Below, one piece after another: positions 5,933-12,248 of a stretch of DNA of 12,248 bases (its first letter is position 1; the number at the start of each line of letters is the position of its first letter). The notes beneath the pieces were generated by a model that saw nothing but the letters and a program-made list of their open reading frames with translations, did no database searches and had not been told where the DNA came from. This DNA is from Pseudomonadota bacterium. GTDB lineage: Bacteria > Pseudomonadota > Alphaproteobacteria > Paracaedibacterales > CAITNM01. The stretch is taken from positions 1-12,248 of the forward strand of contig JAPLON010000127.1 in assembly GCA_026400695.1 (NCBI GenBank), read 5' to 3'. The translations under genes were made by a program, and so were the position numbers.

Positions 5933-7558
5933 ATGCTTTTACAAATCAGCGAACCAAATAAAGTCCCTACTGCAAAAACCCTAACCAAAGCCATTGGCAT
6001 TGATTTAGGCACAACTAATTCGGTAGCAGCAATTTTTGAAAATGGTAAATCAAAAGTACTAGAAGATGACTTAGGCCAACTATTTATGCCATCGGTCATT
6101 AATACAGAATTTGGTGATTTGCGTTCAACCAAACGCATGATGCATCAGCCAACCACTATTATTAGTGGCGAGCATTCTGCACTAACCGCCGCTCGGGATA
6201 TTTTAAAAACTTTAAAGTCACGGGCAGAAAGAGCACTTGGCCATGAGGTTTGCCAGGCAGTAATTACCGTACCAGCTTACTTTGATGATACAGCACGCCA
6301 AGCCACAAAAGATGCCGCAACTTTAGCAGGACTTGAAGTTTTGCGACTAATTAATGAACCAACTGCAGCCGCCCTTGCTTATGGTTTAGATGAAGGCAAA
6401 GAAGGAACTTTTGTTGTCTATGATTTAGGCGGTGGCACCTTCGATGTATCAATCCTTTCCATGCGCAAAGGAGTATTTCAGGTACTAGCCACTGGCGGAC
6501 ATACCCAATTAGGCGGAGATGACATTGATAACGCTATAGCACAACACTTTGACTGGAATGATTTGCTAAAAGCAAGATTTGCAAAAGAAAATCTAAGCCA
6601 TGGCTTAAACGAAGAGAATTTAAGTAATCTATGCCAACCATTTATTGCACAAACTTTAGAAATTTGCGACCGAGCAATTAAAGATGCAGGAATAAATAAA
6701 GACCAAATTGATGGAGTAATTTTAGTAGGTGGTTCAACCCGCTTACAATCAGTTAGAGAAGCTGTTAAAGATTTTTTCAATCAAGATCCTTTAACTAACC
6801 TTAACCCTGATTGTGTAGTCGCCTATGGTGCAGCTTTACAAGCACATCAACTAACCTATGGCACCAACACCCTACTTTTAGATGTAATTCCCATTTCCCT
6901 TGGCATTGAAACTATGGGCGGAATAGTTGAAGTAATTATTCCAAGAAATAGCCCTATTCCAATTCATATGGCACAAGACTTCACAACTTATGAAAATTGC
7001 CAAACTTCCATGAGTATTCATGTAGTTCAAGGAGAACGTGAATTTGTCAAAGACTGCAGATCCCTTGCTAAGTTTAATTTGAGCGGTATACCACCAATGC
7101 TAGCTGGAGCTGCACGCATCCGCGTAACATTTTTGGTAGATGCTGATGGCTTATTAACCGTAAATGCTCATGAACAAGCAACAGGAGTTAATCAGGAAGT
7201 AAAAGTAAAACCTTCCTACGGGCTAACTGCCGAAGACTACACTTTAATGTTAAAGCAAGCTTATGAACACGGACATGATGACATCAATCAACGCATGCTA
7301 ATATCAGCAATTCAAAAAGCAGAGCAGTTAATTGATCAACTCAAAAATGCACTAAGTGTAGATTCTCACCTGCTTGACGAAACATATGTAAATGATTTAA
7401 AAGATTGTATTCAAGATGTTGATCGTGCGCTTGCAACCCAAGAACGAGAATCCATCCAAAAGGCTTGTGACCAGCTAGCATCCATAGCACAGCCATTTGC
7501 CGAAAAAAGAATTGCTAATGCCATTAGGCAAAAGCTACAACACCAAACCATTTCTTAG
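5933..7558 (+). CDS. hscA: Hsp70-type chaperone HscA, shortened
   Basis: A 541-residue specialised Hsp70 that uses ATP to release clusters from IscU. ATPase motifs are intact: GIDLGTTNS (22-30), NEPTAAALAYG (141-151), VYDLGGGTFD (162-171) and VGGSTR (265-270). The substrate domain runs from about 340, with FTTYENCQTSMSIHVVQGERE and DCRSLAKFNLSGIPPM. Both resemble Rickettsia HscA as I remember it. The protein is ~75 residues shorter than E. coli HscA (616). By eye most of the loss is in two places: ~42 residues between PSV (53) and AYF (115), and ~27 between LGGDD (193) and VGGSTR. Both lie in the peripheral lobes of the nucleotide-binding domain. The frame is uninterrupted, so this looks like natural reduction and not a broken gene. 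It starts 2 nt after hscB. Confidence 0.95.
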   Translation: MLLQISEPNKVPTAKTLTKAIGIDLGTTNSVAAIFENGKSKVLEDDLGQLFMPSVINTEFGDLRSTKRMMHQPTTIISGEHSALTAARDILKTLKSRAERALGHEVCQAVITVPAYFDDTARQATKDAATLAGLEVLRLINEPTAAALAYGLDEGKEGTFVVYDLGGGTFDVSILSMRKGVFQVLATGGHTQLGGDDIDNAIAQHFDWNDLLKARFAKENLSHGLNEENLSNLCQPFIAQTLEICDRAIKDAGINKDQIDGVILVGGSTRLQSVREAVKDFFNQDPLTNLNPDCVVAYGAALQAHQLTYGTNTLLLDVIPISLGIETMGGIVEVIIPRNSPIPIHMAQDFTTYENCQTSMSIHVVQGEREFVKDCRSLAKFNLSGIPPMLAGAARIRVTFLVDADGLLTVNAHEQATGVNQEVKVKPSYGLTAEDYTLMLKQAYEHGHDDINQRMLISAIQKAEQLIDQLKNALSVDSHLLDETYVNDLKDCIQDVDRALATQERESIQKACDQLASIAQPFAEKRIANAIRQKLQHQTIS

Positions 7559-7565
7559 GAGTTTT

Positions 7566-7895
7566 ATGCCATCCATTCATTTTATTAAACCTGACGGTGA
7601 AAAAATAACGGTAGATGCGCCACTTGGCCTTTCTGTTTTAGAAATTGCTCACCAGAATAGTATTGATTTAGAGGGTGCATGTGAAGGCTCGTTAGCCTGC
7701 TCCACTTGTCATGTCGTAGTTGATGAAACATGGTTTGAAGTATTACCAACTGCCACCGAAGATGAAGAAGACATGCTAGACTTAGCATTTGGTCTAACGC
7801 AAACTTCACGCTTAGGCTGCCAAATTATCATTACCGAAGAACTTGACGGATTAACCTTAAAATTACCAACTGCAACCAGAAATATGATGTTATAA
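7566..7895 (+). CDS. fdx: [2Fe-2S] ferredoxin of the ISC system
   Basis: A 109-residue adrenodoxin-type ferredoxin that gives electrons for cluster assembly on IscU. The cluster ligands are Cys39, Cys45, Cys48 (GACEGSLACSTCHV) and Cys85 (RLGCQI), the C-x5-C-x2-C-x36-C pattern of Isc ferredoxins. The acidic partner-binding helix TEDEEDMLD (64-72) is present. AGGAG starts at the hscA stop, 4 nt before the ATG, and is the strongest ribosome site in the operon. An in-frame start at 7497 lies inside hscA and would add 23 residues foreign to the family, so ATG 7566 is used. No iscX follows; a methyltransferase gene begins 2 nt after the stop. Confidence 0.96.
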   Translation: MPSIHFIKPDGEKITVDAPLGLSVLEIAHQNSIDLEGACEGSLACSTCHVVVDETWFEVLPTATEDEEDMLDLAFGLTQTSRLGCQIIITEELDGLTLKLPTATRNMML

Positions 7896-7897
7896 AT

Positions 7898-8728
7898 ATG
7901 ACGACCACATTAGACCCAAAAGAACGCTTCCAGTTCGGCAAAAATTGGTCACGGTTTTTAGAACACCTAAACGATGACCGTATTTTAGAAGCTGAAAAAA
8001 GCCTTAAGGAAAAACTCAGTTGCGAAAATTTAAATGGAAAAACATTTCTAGATATTGGTTCTGGTAGCGGCCTTTTTAGCCTTGCAGCTTACCGCTTAGG
8101 TGCCAAAGTTTTTTCTTTTGATTACGATCAAGACTCTGTAAATTGCACAAAATATTTACAAGAAAAATATGCAAAAAATGACCCACGTTGGAACGTTGAA
8201 CAGGGTTCAGTGCTTAATAAAGATTTTTTAAAAAAATTTGGCAAGGTTGATATTCTTTATTCTTGGGGAGTTCTACACCACACAGGCCACATGTACCAAG
8301 CATTCGAAAACGTTGCCGACATGGTAAATGATGGTGGGTCACTGTTTGTATCAATTTATAATGATCAGGGAATACCATCAAAAATCTGGACCATTATTAA
8401 AAAGTCTTACACTAAAAGCAAAATTTTAAGGCCCTTTATTTCGTTTTTTTGCGGATTGTGGCTATGGAAATATCGTATTGGCTGGGGATTAGTAAGACAT
8501 GGAAATCCACTAAAATTCATTACAGAATACGGAAAAAACAATCGTGGCATGTCAGCTAGTCACGATGTGGTTGATTGGGTTGGTGGATACCCTTTTGAGG
8601 TTGCTAAACCTGAAGAAGTTTTTGATTTTTTTAAGACAAAAGGATTTGATTTGCAGTTACTCAAAACCTGCGCAGGAGGCATAGGATGCAATGAATATGT
8701 TTTCAAAATGAGGCAAACAAAGCCCTAA
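7898..8728 (+). CDS. Class I SAM-dependent methyltransferase, substrate unknown
   Basis: This 276-residue protein has the Rossmann-type SAM-binding core. Motif I is FLDIGSGSGLF (50-60), the acidic residue after strand 2 is in FSFDYD (~75), and motif IV is VDILYSWGVLHHTG (117-130). The C-terminal third contains DVVDWVGGYPFEV and a Cys/Gly stretch GGIGCNEYVF. This combination is seen in methyltransferases annotated as UbiG/UbiE-like that often sit in surface-glycan clusters. It is not a true UbiG or UbiE by position, and the substrate cannot be named. It follows fdx by 2 nt without a ribosome site of its own and precedes the predicted terminator. It is therefore the last gene of the isc transcript, an unusual partner for these genes. 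No membrane segment is certain, though a hydrophobic patch lies around ISFFCGLWLWKY. Confidence 0.88.
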   Translation: MTTTLDPKERFQFGKNWSRFLEHLNDDRILEAEKSLKEKLSCENLNGKTFLDIGSGSGLFSLAAYRLGAKVFSFDYDQDSVNCTKYLQEKYAKNDPRWNVEQGSVLNKDFLKKFGKVDILYSWGVLHHTGHMYQAFENVADMVNDGGSLFVSIYNDQGIPSKIWTIIKKSYTKSKILRPFISFFCGLWLWKYRIGWGLVRHGNPLKFITEYGKNNRGMSASHDVVDWVGGYPFEVAKPEEVFDFFKTKGFDLQLLKTCAGGIGCNEYVFKMRQTKP

Positions 8729-8733
8729 TAACC

Positions 8734-8781
8734 AAATAACTTCCCATGTAAAAATATTTATCCACAGGGGGGTTGTTTTTT
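8734..8781 (+). terminator. Probable intrinsic terminator of the isc operon
   Basis: The left arm AAATAACTTCCC (8734-8745) pairs with the right arm GGGGGGTTGTTT (8767-8778) over 12 pairs, three of them G-U. It can extend by TGT (8747-8749) with ACA (8764-8766) after a one-base bulge. A run of six T (8776-8781) overlaps and follows the right arm. It begins 5 nt after the methyltransferase stop. The loop is long (21 nt), which makes it weaker than a textbook terminator. The same bases hold a DnaA box. Confidence 0.5.
8758..8766 (+). promoter_or_regulatory. Perfect-consensus DnaA box upstream of dnaA
   Basis: TTATCCACA, the strongest DnaA-binding nonamer, lies 77 nt before the dnaA start. It is the only consensus copy I saw in the gap. 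A single box next to dnaA usually means autoregulation of the dnaA promoter. A weak promoter can be proposed just after it (TTGTTT at 8773-8778, then TACTTT at 8796-8801, 17-nt spacer). The box alone does not make an origin. Confidence 0.75.
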
Positions 8782-8842
8782 GAAGTTGAGTAATTTACTT
8801 TAGTCACTACGGTGATCATTTTCATTTATAGGTACAGACGTT

Positions 8843-10300
8843 ATGACCCATCCTTTGTTGGTCAGTAGGGATTCTGTTGGCCAAAGCTCTGACTTCACTG
8901 CCAACTTAGCAGCAGAACGCTTAGCACCAACAACTATGTTGCAAGACCAGTGGGTTATTGTACGTGAAATAATTGCCAATGACATTGGTGCAGGACACGC
9001 AAAAAGCTGGATAGAACCTTTGGAACTGCTTGGCATAGAGGAAATGTTTTTGGTCCTTGGATCCGCTAATGCATTTGCCAAAGACTGGGTAGAAAATCAC
9101 TATCTTGCAGCGTTAGTTAAGGCTTGGCGCCAAGTTAACATGGTAATTCAAGGCGTTAAAATTGTAGTTTGCGAACCAAAGGTTACAGTTGCCAACGCTA
9201 ACGCCAACATTCAAAATTCCACTGTTGCAAAAATTGAGGTATTCGAATCTTTTGAATCTGACGATCCTGGGTGTTACACCGGTGGGCCACTTGATAACCG
9301 CTTTACCTTTGAAAATTTTGTTGTAGGAAAGCCAAATGAACTAGCTTACGCTGCAGCGCTACGTGTTGCAGAATCATCCACCCCACAATTTAACCCTTTG
9401 TTTTTATATGGTGGAGTAGGATTGGGTAAAACCCACCTAATGCATGCTATCGCCTGGAAAATCCGTCAATGCCATCCAAGTCGTAAAGTCATTTATTTGT
9501 CAGCTGAGAAATTCATGTACCAATTTGTAAGGGCTTTACGCTTTAAAGATATGGTTTCTTTTAAAGACCAATTTCGTGCCGTTGATGTATTAATGATTGA
9601 TGACGTACAGTTTATTAGCGGAAAAGAAACCACCCAAGAAGAATTTTTTCACACCTTTAATGCATTAGTTGATAAAAATCACCAAGTTATCGTCTCTGCC
9701 GATAAGTCACCATCTGATCTTGAAAACATGGAAGAGCGCTTAAAGTCACGCCTCGGTTGGGGATTAGTTGCAGATATCCATCCAACAACCTATGAATTGC
9801 GTCTAGGAATTTTACAAGCAAAAGCACACGCTTTAGATGTCAAGGTACCAAAAGAAGTTTTAGAATTTTTGGCATTTAAAATCACTTCCAACATTCGTGA
9901 ATTAGAAGGTGCGTTAAACCGTATTCTAGCCCATTCTAGCCTAATTGGACGCGCCATATCACTAGACACCACCCAAGAAGTTTTACGTGATCTATTACGT
10001 TCAAATGATCAGCGCTTAACCATTGAAGAGATTCAACGAAAAGTTGCAGAATACTTCAACATTAAAATGTCAGATATGGTTACCAATAGAAGAATGCAAA
10101 ACATCGCCAGGCCACGCCAAGTTGCAATGTATTTAGCCAAGCAATTGACTAGTAAATCTTTGCCAGAAATTGGTCGTAAATTTGGCGGACGCGACCATAC
10201 CACAGTTTTACACGCCGTTAAAAAAGTCCAAGAATTATCAGCTGATGACTTTGACTTTGCCAACGATGTAGAAATTTTAAAGCGCAGCCTACAAACCTAA
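8843..10300 (+). CDS. dnaA: Chromosomal replication initiator DnaA
   Basis: A 485-residue AAA+ initiator that binds DnaA boxes and melts the replication origin. Domain I (~32-100) contains WIEPLELL and AKDWVENHYLAAL. A short variable linker reaches ~148, where FTFENFVVGKPNELAY opens domain III. Walker A is GGVGLGKT (190-197), Walker B is MIDDVQF (251-257), and sensor 2 is in SNIRELEGALNRI. The DNA-binding domain IV ends with ARPRQVAMYLAKQL and GRDHTTVLHAV (from 449), the DnaA signature. Compared with E. coli, about 30 residues precede domain I, as in some alphaproteobacterial DnaA proteins. An ATG at residue 32 could give a shorter form, but AGG 10 nt before 8843 favours the long one. dnaN follows after 19 nt. 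Confidence 0.97.
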   Translation: MTHPLLVSRDSVGQSSDFTANLAAERLAPTTMLQDQWVIVREIIANDIGAGHAKSWIEPLELLGIEEMFLVLGSANAFAKDWVENHYLAALVKAWRQVNMVIQGVKIVVCEPKVTVANANANIQNSTVAKIEVFESFESDDPGCYTGGPLDNRFTFENFVVGKPNELAYAAALRVAESSTPQFNPLFLYGGVGLGKTHLMHAIAWKIRQCHPSRKVIYLSAEKFMYQFVRALRFKDMVSFKDQFRAVDVLMIDDVQFISGKETTQEEFFHTFNALVDKNHQVIVSADKSPSDLENMEERLKSRLGWGLVADIHPTTYELRLGILQAKAHALDVKVPKEVLEFLAFKITSNIRELEGALNRILAHSSLIGRAISLDTTQEVLRDLLRSNDQRLTIEEIQRKVAEYFNIKMSDMVTNRRMQNIARPRQVAMYLAKQLTSKSLPEIGRKFGGRDHTTVLHAVKKVQELSADDFDFANDVEILKRSLQT

Positions 10301-10319
10301 CCTTATTTTGGAGTAATTT

Positions 10320-11453
10320 ATGGAACTCACTGTTCAAAAAAGTTCATTTTTAAAAGCTTTGGCACACGGGCAAAGCATTGTAGAAAAACGCACCACGGTA
10401 CCTGTTTTAAGTCATGTCTTATTAAGCGCAACTCAAGCTGGACTAACACTTACCTCAACAGACCTTGATTTGTCATTGGTAGAAACTATCCAAGCCCAAG
10501 TACGTATTGCTGGTCGCATTTGTGTGCCGGCCCATCTGCTTTATGACATCATCAAAAAGCTACCTGACCTGCCGATTAATTTACAAATAAATCAGGAAAC
10601 TCAGCAGCTAAATATCAAAGCTGGACGTTCAGATTTCAATTTGCCTGGACTAAGTCCTGATGATTTCCCGGAAATCACAAGCTCTCCTCTTTCCCACCAC
10701 TTCAATATTGGCACAAAAGATTTAGGTTACATGATTGACCATACAAAATTTGCCATGTCAGATGATGAAGTACGCCACCATCTAAACGGTATCTACTTTC
10801 ATTTATTCGAAGAAAACGGCTTAAAAATGCGTGCTGTCGCCAGTGACCTGCACCGTTTAGCATGTGTCAGCATCAACGCACCAGATGGCTTAACCGACAT
10901 GCCCTACACTATTGTTGGCCGCAAAGCAATTTTAGAGATAAGAAAACTACTTGATGAAAGCCTAGAAACTGTAAAAATTGGCCTTTCAGATCGCCGCTTT
11001 GAGCTCAGCCTACAAAGTAATAAAAACACAATTAGCTTTAGCACCAGATTAGTTGATGGTCTATTCCCAGAATATCAACACGCCATAGAAGCTTCAGTTG
11101 AAAGAAGTGTTAAAGTAAACACTCGCTCTCTTGCTGATGCAGCTGATCGTGTTAGTACTGTAATCACAGGACATGATAAAATTTTACGAATTAACCTAGA
11201 AGGTCAACAAGCTAAGCTTTCAGCTGTTAGCCAACAATTAGGCGCCGCCCAAGAAGAAATTGATGTTACCTCAACTTGTAATGATCCTATGCAAATTTGT
11301 TTTAACGTAAATTACTTGCTCGATGTAGCAGGACTTATTAAAGATGAAGAAATGTTCTTGGATATTACATCTGTTGATACGCCAACGATCATTCGTCCGG
11401 CTAACAGTAATTCCAATGACCAAATTTACGCAATTATGCATTTAACGGCATAA
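10320..11453 (+). CDS. dnaN: DNA polymerase III beta subunit (sliding clamp)
   Basis: A 377-residue ring-forming clamp that tethers DNA polymerase III and other replication factors to DNA. It has the usual three-fold repeat of clamp domains. The first opens MELTVQKSSFLKALAHGQSIVEKRTTVPVLS, the second contains FAMSDDEVRHHLNGIYF and AVASDLHRLA, and the third starts near VKVNTRSLADAADRVSTV. The C-terminus YAIMHLTA lines the client-peptide pocket (E. coli ends YVVMPMRL). The length is in the normal 366-380 range. GGAG lies 7 nt before the ATG, and the 19-nt gap to dnaA has no promoter, so the two are probably one transcript. No recF follows, unlike in many bacteria. Confidence 0.97.
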   Translation: MELTVQKSSFLKALAHGQSIVEKRTTVPVLSHVLLSATQAGLTLTSTDLDLSLVETIQAQVRIAGRICVPAHLLYDIIKKLPDLPINLQINQETQQLNIKAGRSDFNLPGLSPDDFPEITSSPLSHHFNIGTKDLGYMIDHTKFAMSDDEVRHHLNGIYFHLFEENGLKMRAVASDLHRLACVSINAPDGLTDMPYTIVGRKAILEIRKLLDESLETVKIGLSDRRFELSLQSNKNTISFSTRLVDGLFPEYQHAIEASVERSVKVNTRSLADAADRVSTVITGHDKILRINLEGQQAKLSAVSQQLGAAQEEIDVTSTCNDPMQICFNVNYLLDVAGLIKDEEMFLDITSVDTPTIIRPANSNSNDQIYAIMHLTA

Positions 11454-11472
11454 CCAAGAAAATCAAAATAAG

Positions 11473-11496
11473 AACACCCAAGCTATATGGGTGTTT
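11473..11496 (+). terminator. Possible terminator after dnaN
   Basis: AACACCCA (11473-11480) and TGGGTGTT (11488-11495) form a perfect 8-bp stem with a 7-nt loop, 19 nt after the dnaN stop. The T tract after it is only three long, then AGGGG follows. It is thus a weak intrinsic terminator or a 3'-end stabilising hairpin. Confidence 0.5.
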
Positions 11497-11577
11497 AGGG
11501 GCAGCTCATTAAAAATAACACAGCATTAGAAATTTTATCTCAGTGTTTTGTCCCTATTAATCTTTTATAAATCTATC

Positions 11578-11611
11578 GTAAAACCATGGGGCTTGCCCCG
11601 TGAAGTTTCAC
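11578..11611. repeat. GC-rich palindrome, GGGGCTTGCCCC core
   Basis: CATGGGG (11585-11591) and CCCCGTG (11596-11602) pair around a CTTG loop, with one G-T pair. Outside this, AAAC (11581-11584) pairs with GTTT (11605-11608) across an AA bulge, and GT/AC extends it further. In this AT-rich gap it stands out strongly. It has no T tract. It looks like an interspersed palindromic element or the end of a mobile element, but only one copy was noticed in the window. Confidence 0.55.
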
Positions 11612-11734
11612 TAAAAAATTGATGATAAACATTGCCACCACCTTTAACTCTTCCCCTACAGTAGCGTTTTTCAAATACATATCATAATACGTAAAAAAAG
11701 CCCCCTTGAATTCACCCTTAAAAAAGTGTTAAAT

Positions 11735-11761
11735 GTGCTGGTAAATTTGGTAATCCAGCAC
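11735..11761. repeat. Inverted repeat GTGCTGG / CCAGCAC
   Basis: Seven perfect pairs, GTGCTGG (11735-11741) and CCAGCAC (11755-11761), around a 13-nt loop. It ends 3 nt before a perfect TTGACA and 12 nt before a run of seven T (11774-11780). It could be an operator beside the promoter of the next gene, or a weak terminator reading rightwards. The sequence does not decide between them. Confidence 0.4.
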
Positions 11762-11764
11762 TGC

Positions 11765-11794
11765 TTGACAAGATTTTTTTCTGACAATCGTAAT
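11765..11794 (+). promoter_or_regulatory. Candidate promoter of the last gene
   Basis: TTGACA (11765-11770) is a perfect -35. CGTAAT (11789-11794) fits the -10 at 4 of 6 with an 18-nt spacer. If real, the transcript would begin near 11801 and translation would have to start at a non-ATG codon such as TTG 11813, because the first in-frame ATG is 11936. The same TTG is also a candidate start codon, so promoter and start compete here. Confidence 0.25.
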
Positions 11795-12248
11795 AAGTTG
11801 TTTTACACAATTTTGTTACTAACAACCCTTAGATTTTTTAGCAACATAAGATTTTCGTTCATCGTTCCTTACCTTGAGGTTTCTCCTGGTATAAAGCTTT
11901 GTAGAAATGCAATTGATGATATTGCCCTTTACTGGATGTTAGCTCTCTTTTTAGGTTTCATAAGCGGAGCATACATCCTAGGCAAGTATGGGGAAAATAA
12001 AGGAATATTATGCCTTTGCAAGGTTATAGTACTTGGAACAGTATTACCTTGCCTTTTATTGTATGTTTTAGGATCGCAGGAAAACTATATAATTAACAAT
12101 AATGCCGCGTTATTAAGCGTTCGTTTTATAAATGCTTTTTTTCACCCTGCTGCTTTTGTTGTAGCTGCAGTTTTTTTAATGAAAATATACAATGACACAA
12201 TAAGCCTAAAAATAAGTGCATACATTGTGTTTACAGCGATTACTGGAA
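11765..12248 (+). CDS. Hydrophobic membrane protein, possibly MFS transporter N-terminal half (partial)
   Basis: The frame is open to the window edge and encodes several hydrophobic segments. They are around KLFYTILLLTTLRFF, YWMLALFLGFISGAYILG, CKVIVLGTVLPCLLLYVLG and FINAFFHPAAFVVAAVFLM, with a fifth starting at SAYIVFTAITG. A Gly/charged loop, GKYGENKG, sits between the second and third, where MFS transporters have their basic loop motif. ALLSVRFINAFFHPAA resembles the MFS fourth helix. This is compatible with an MFS permease, but the signature Asp/Arg residues are not clear. The start is uncertain: TTG at 11765 keeps the first predicted membrane helix, TTG 11813 would cut it, and ATG 11936 would lose it entirely. 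No good ribosome site is seen for any. It could also be a decaying gene that has lost its start. Confidence 0.5.
   Translation, partial: MTRFFSDNRNKLFYTILLLTTLRFFSNIRFSFIVPYLEVSPGIKLCRNAIDDIALYWMLALFLGFISGAYILGKYGENKGILCLCKVIVLGTVLPCLLLYVLGSQENYIINNNAALLSVRFINAFFHPAAFVVAAVFLMKIYNDTISLKISAYIVFTAITG

Larger units (their letters stand above)
11454..11764 (+). other. Non-coding stretch between dnaN and the last gene
   Basis: I see no protein gene with a plausible start in this ~310 bp. The plus-strand frame of the last gene is open back to 11648, but its early codons do not look like protein. The stretch holds three separate inverted repeats (11473-11495, 11578-11611, 11735-11761), each listed separately. 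No tRNA cloverleaf and no consensus DnaA box was found. It may contain degraded gene remains or a small RNA, but nothing shows it directly. Confidence 0.5.

Noticed and set aside
7497..7565. 23-residue extension of the ferredoxin
   Set aside because: It lies within hscA, and the AGGAG site clearly serves ATG 7566.
11801..11809. TTTTACACA as a second DnaA box
   Set aside because: It matches only 7 of 9 and stands alone, lying inside the likely coding region of the last gene. In AT-rich DNA such matches are expected by chance.
1..12248. CRISPR arrays, tRNA or rRNA genes, insertion sequences
   Set aside because: No regularly spaced direct repeats with unique spacers, no cloverleaf with CCA-like ends, and no transposase-like frame were seen.

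Overview
The window comes from an AT-rich alphaproteobacterium whose gene content points to the Rickettsiales/Holosporales-type intracellular lineages. The basis is a complete isc iron-sulfur operon in the order iscR, a second cysteine desulfurase, iscS, iscU, iscA, hscB, hscA, fdx. Tandem desulfurases and this hscA type are, from memory, the Rickettsia arrangement. The DnaA is also of alphaproteobacterial type. The host-associated lifestyle is inference; the window shows no species-level marker.

Layout. Positions 1-1068 (minus) hold the first 356 codons of a large protein with no ATG near its start. It has an N-terminal domain that may be Hcp-like (type VI secretion tube protein), then a very acidic Ala/Asp/Asn/Ser region, then Ala-rich 33-residue repeats running off the edge. 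Positions 1156-1818 (minus) encode a small alpha/beta hydrolase. The 179-bp divergent gap to iscR carries a 25-bp palindrome that fits the type 1 IscR operator at 22 of 25 positions. Positions 1998-8728 (plus) are nine tightly packed genes (gaps of 1-9 nt, or a 4-nt overlap): the isc genes followed by a class I SAM methyltransferase. A probable intrinsic terminator closes this operon, and a perfect DnaA box (TTATCCACA) lies inside its loop. Then come dnaA (8843-10300) and dnaN (10320-11453). A roughly 310-bp non-coding stretch with three inverted repeats follows. Last is the 5' part of a hydrophobic, transporter-like protein, cut by the window end.

How it works together. IscS and probably its paralog supply sulfur. 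IscU is the scaffold, IscA a carrier, HscB/HscA the chaperone pair acting on the LPPVK motif of IscU, and Fdx the electron donor. IscR with its Fe-S ligands probably shuts the operon off through the operator overlapping the -35 region. DnaA and the beta clamp start and drive replication; the DnaA box upstream suggests autoregulation.

Most worth a second look: the possible Hcp-fusion protein, the DnaA box inside the operon terminator, the shortened HscA ATPase domain, the methyltransferase in the isc operon, and the palindromes after dnaN.
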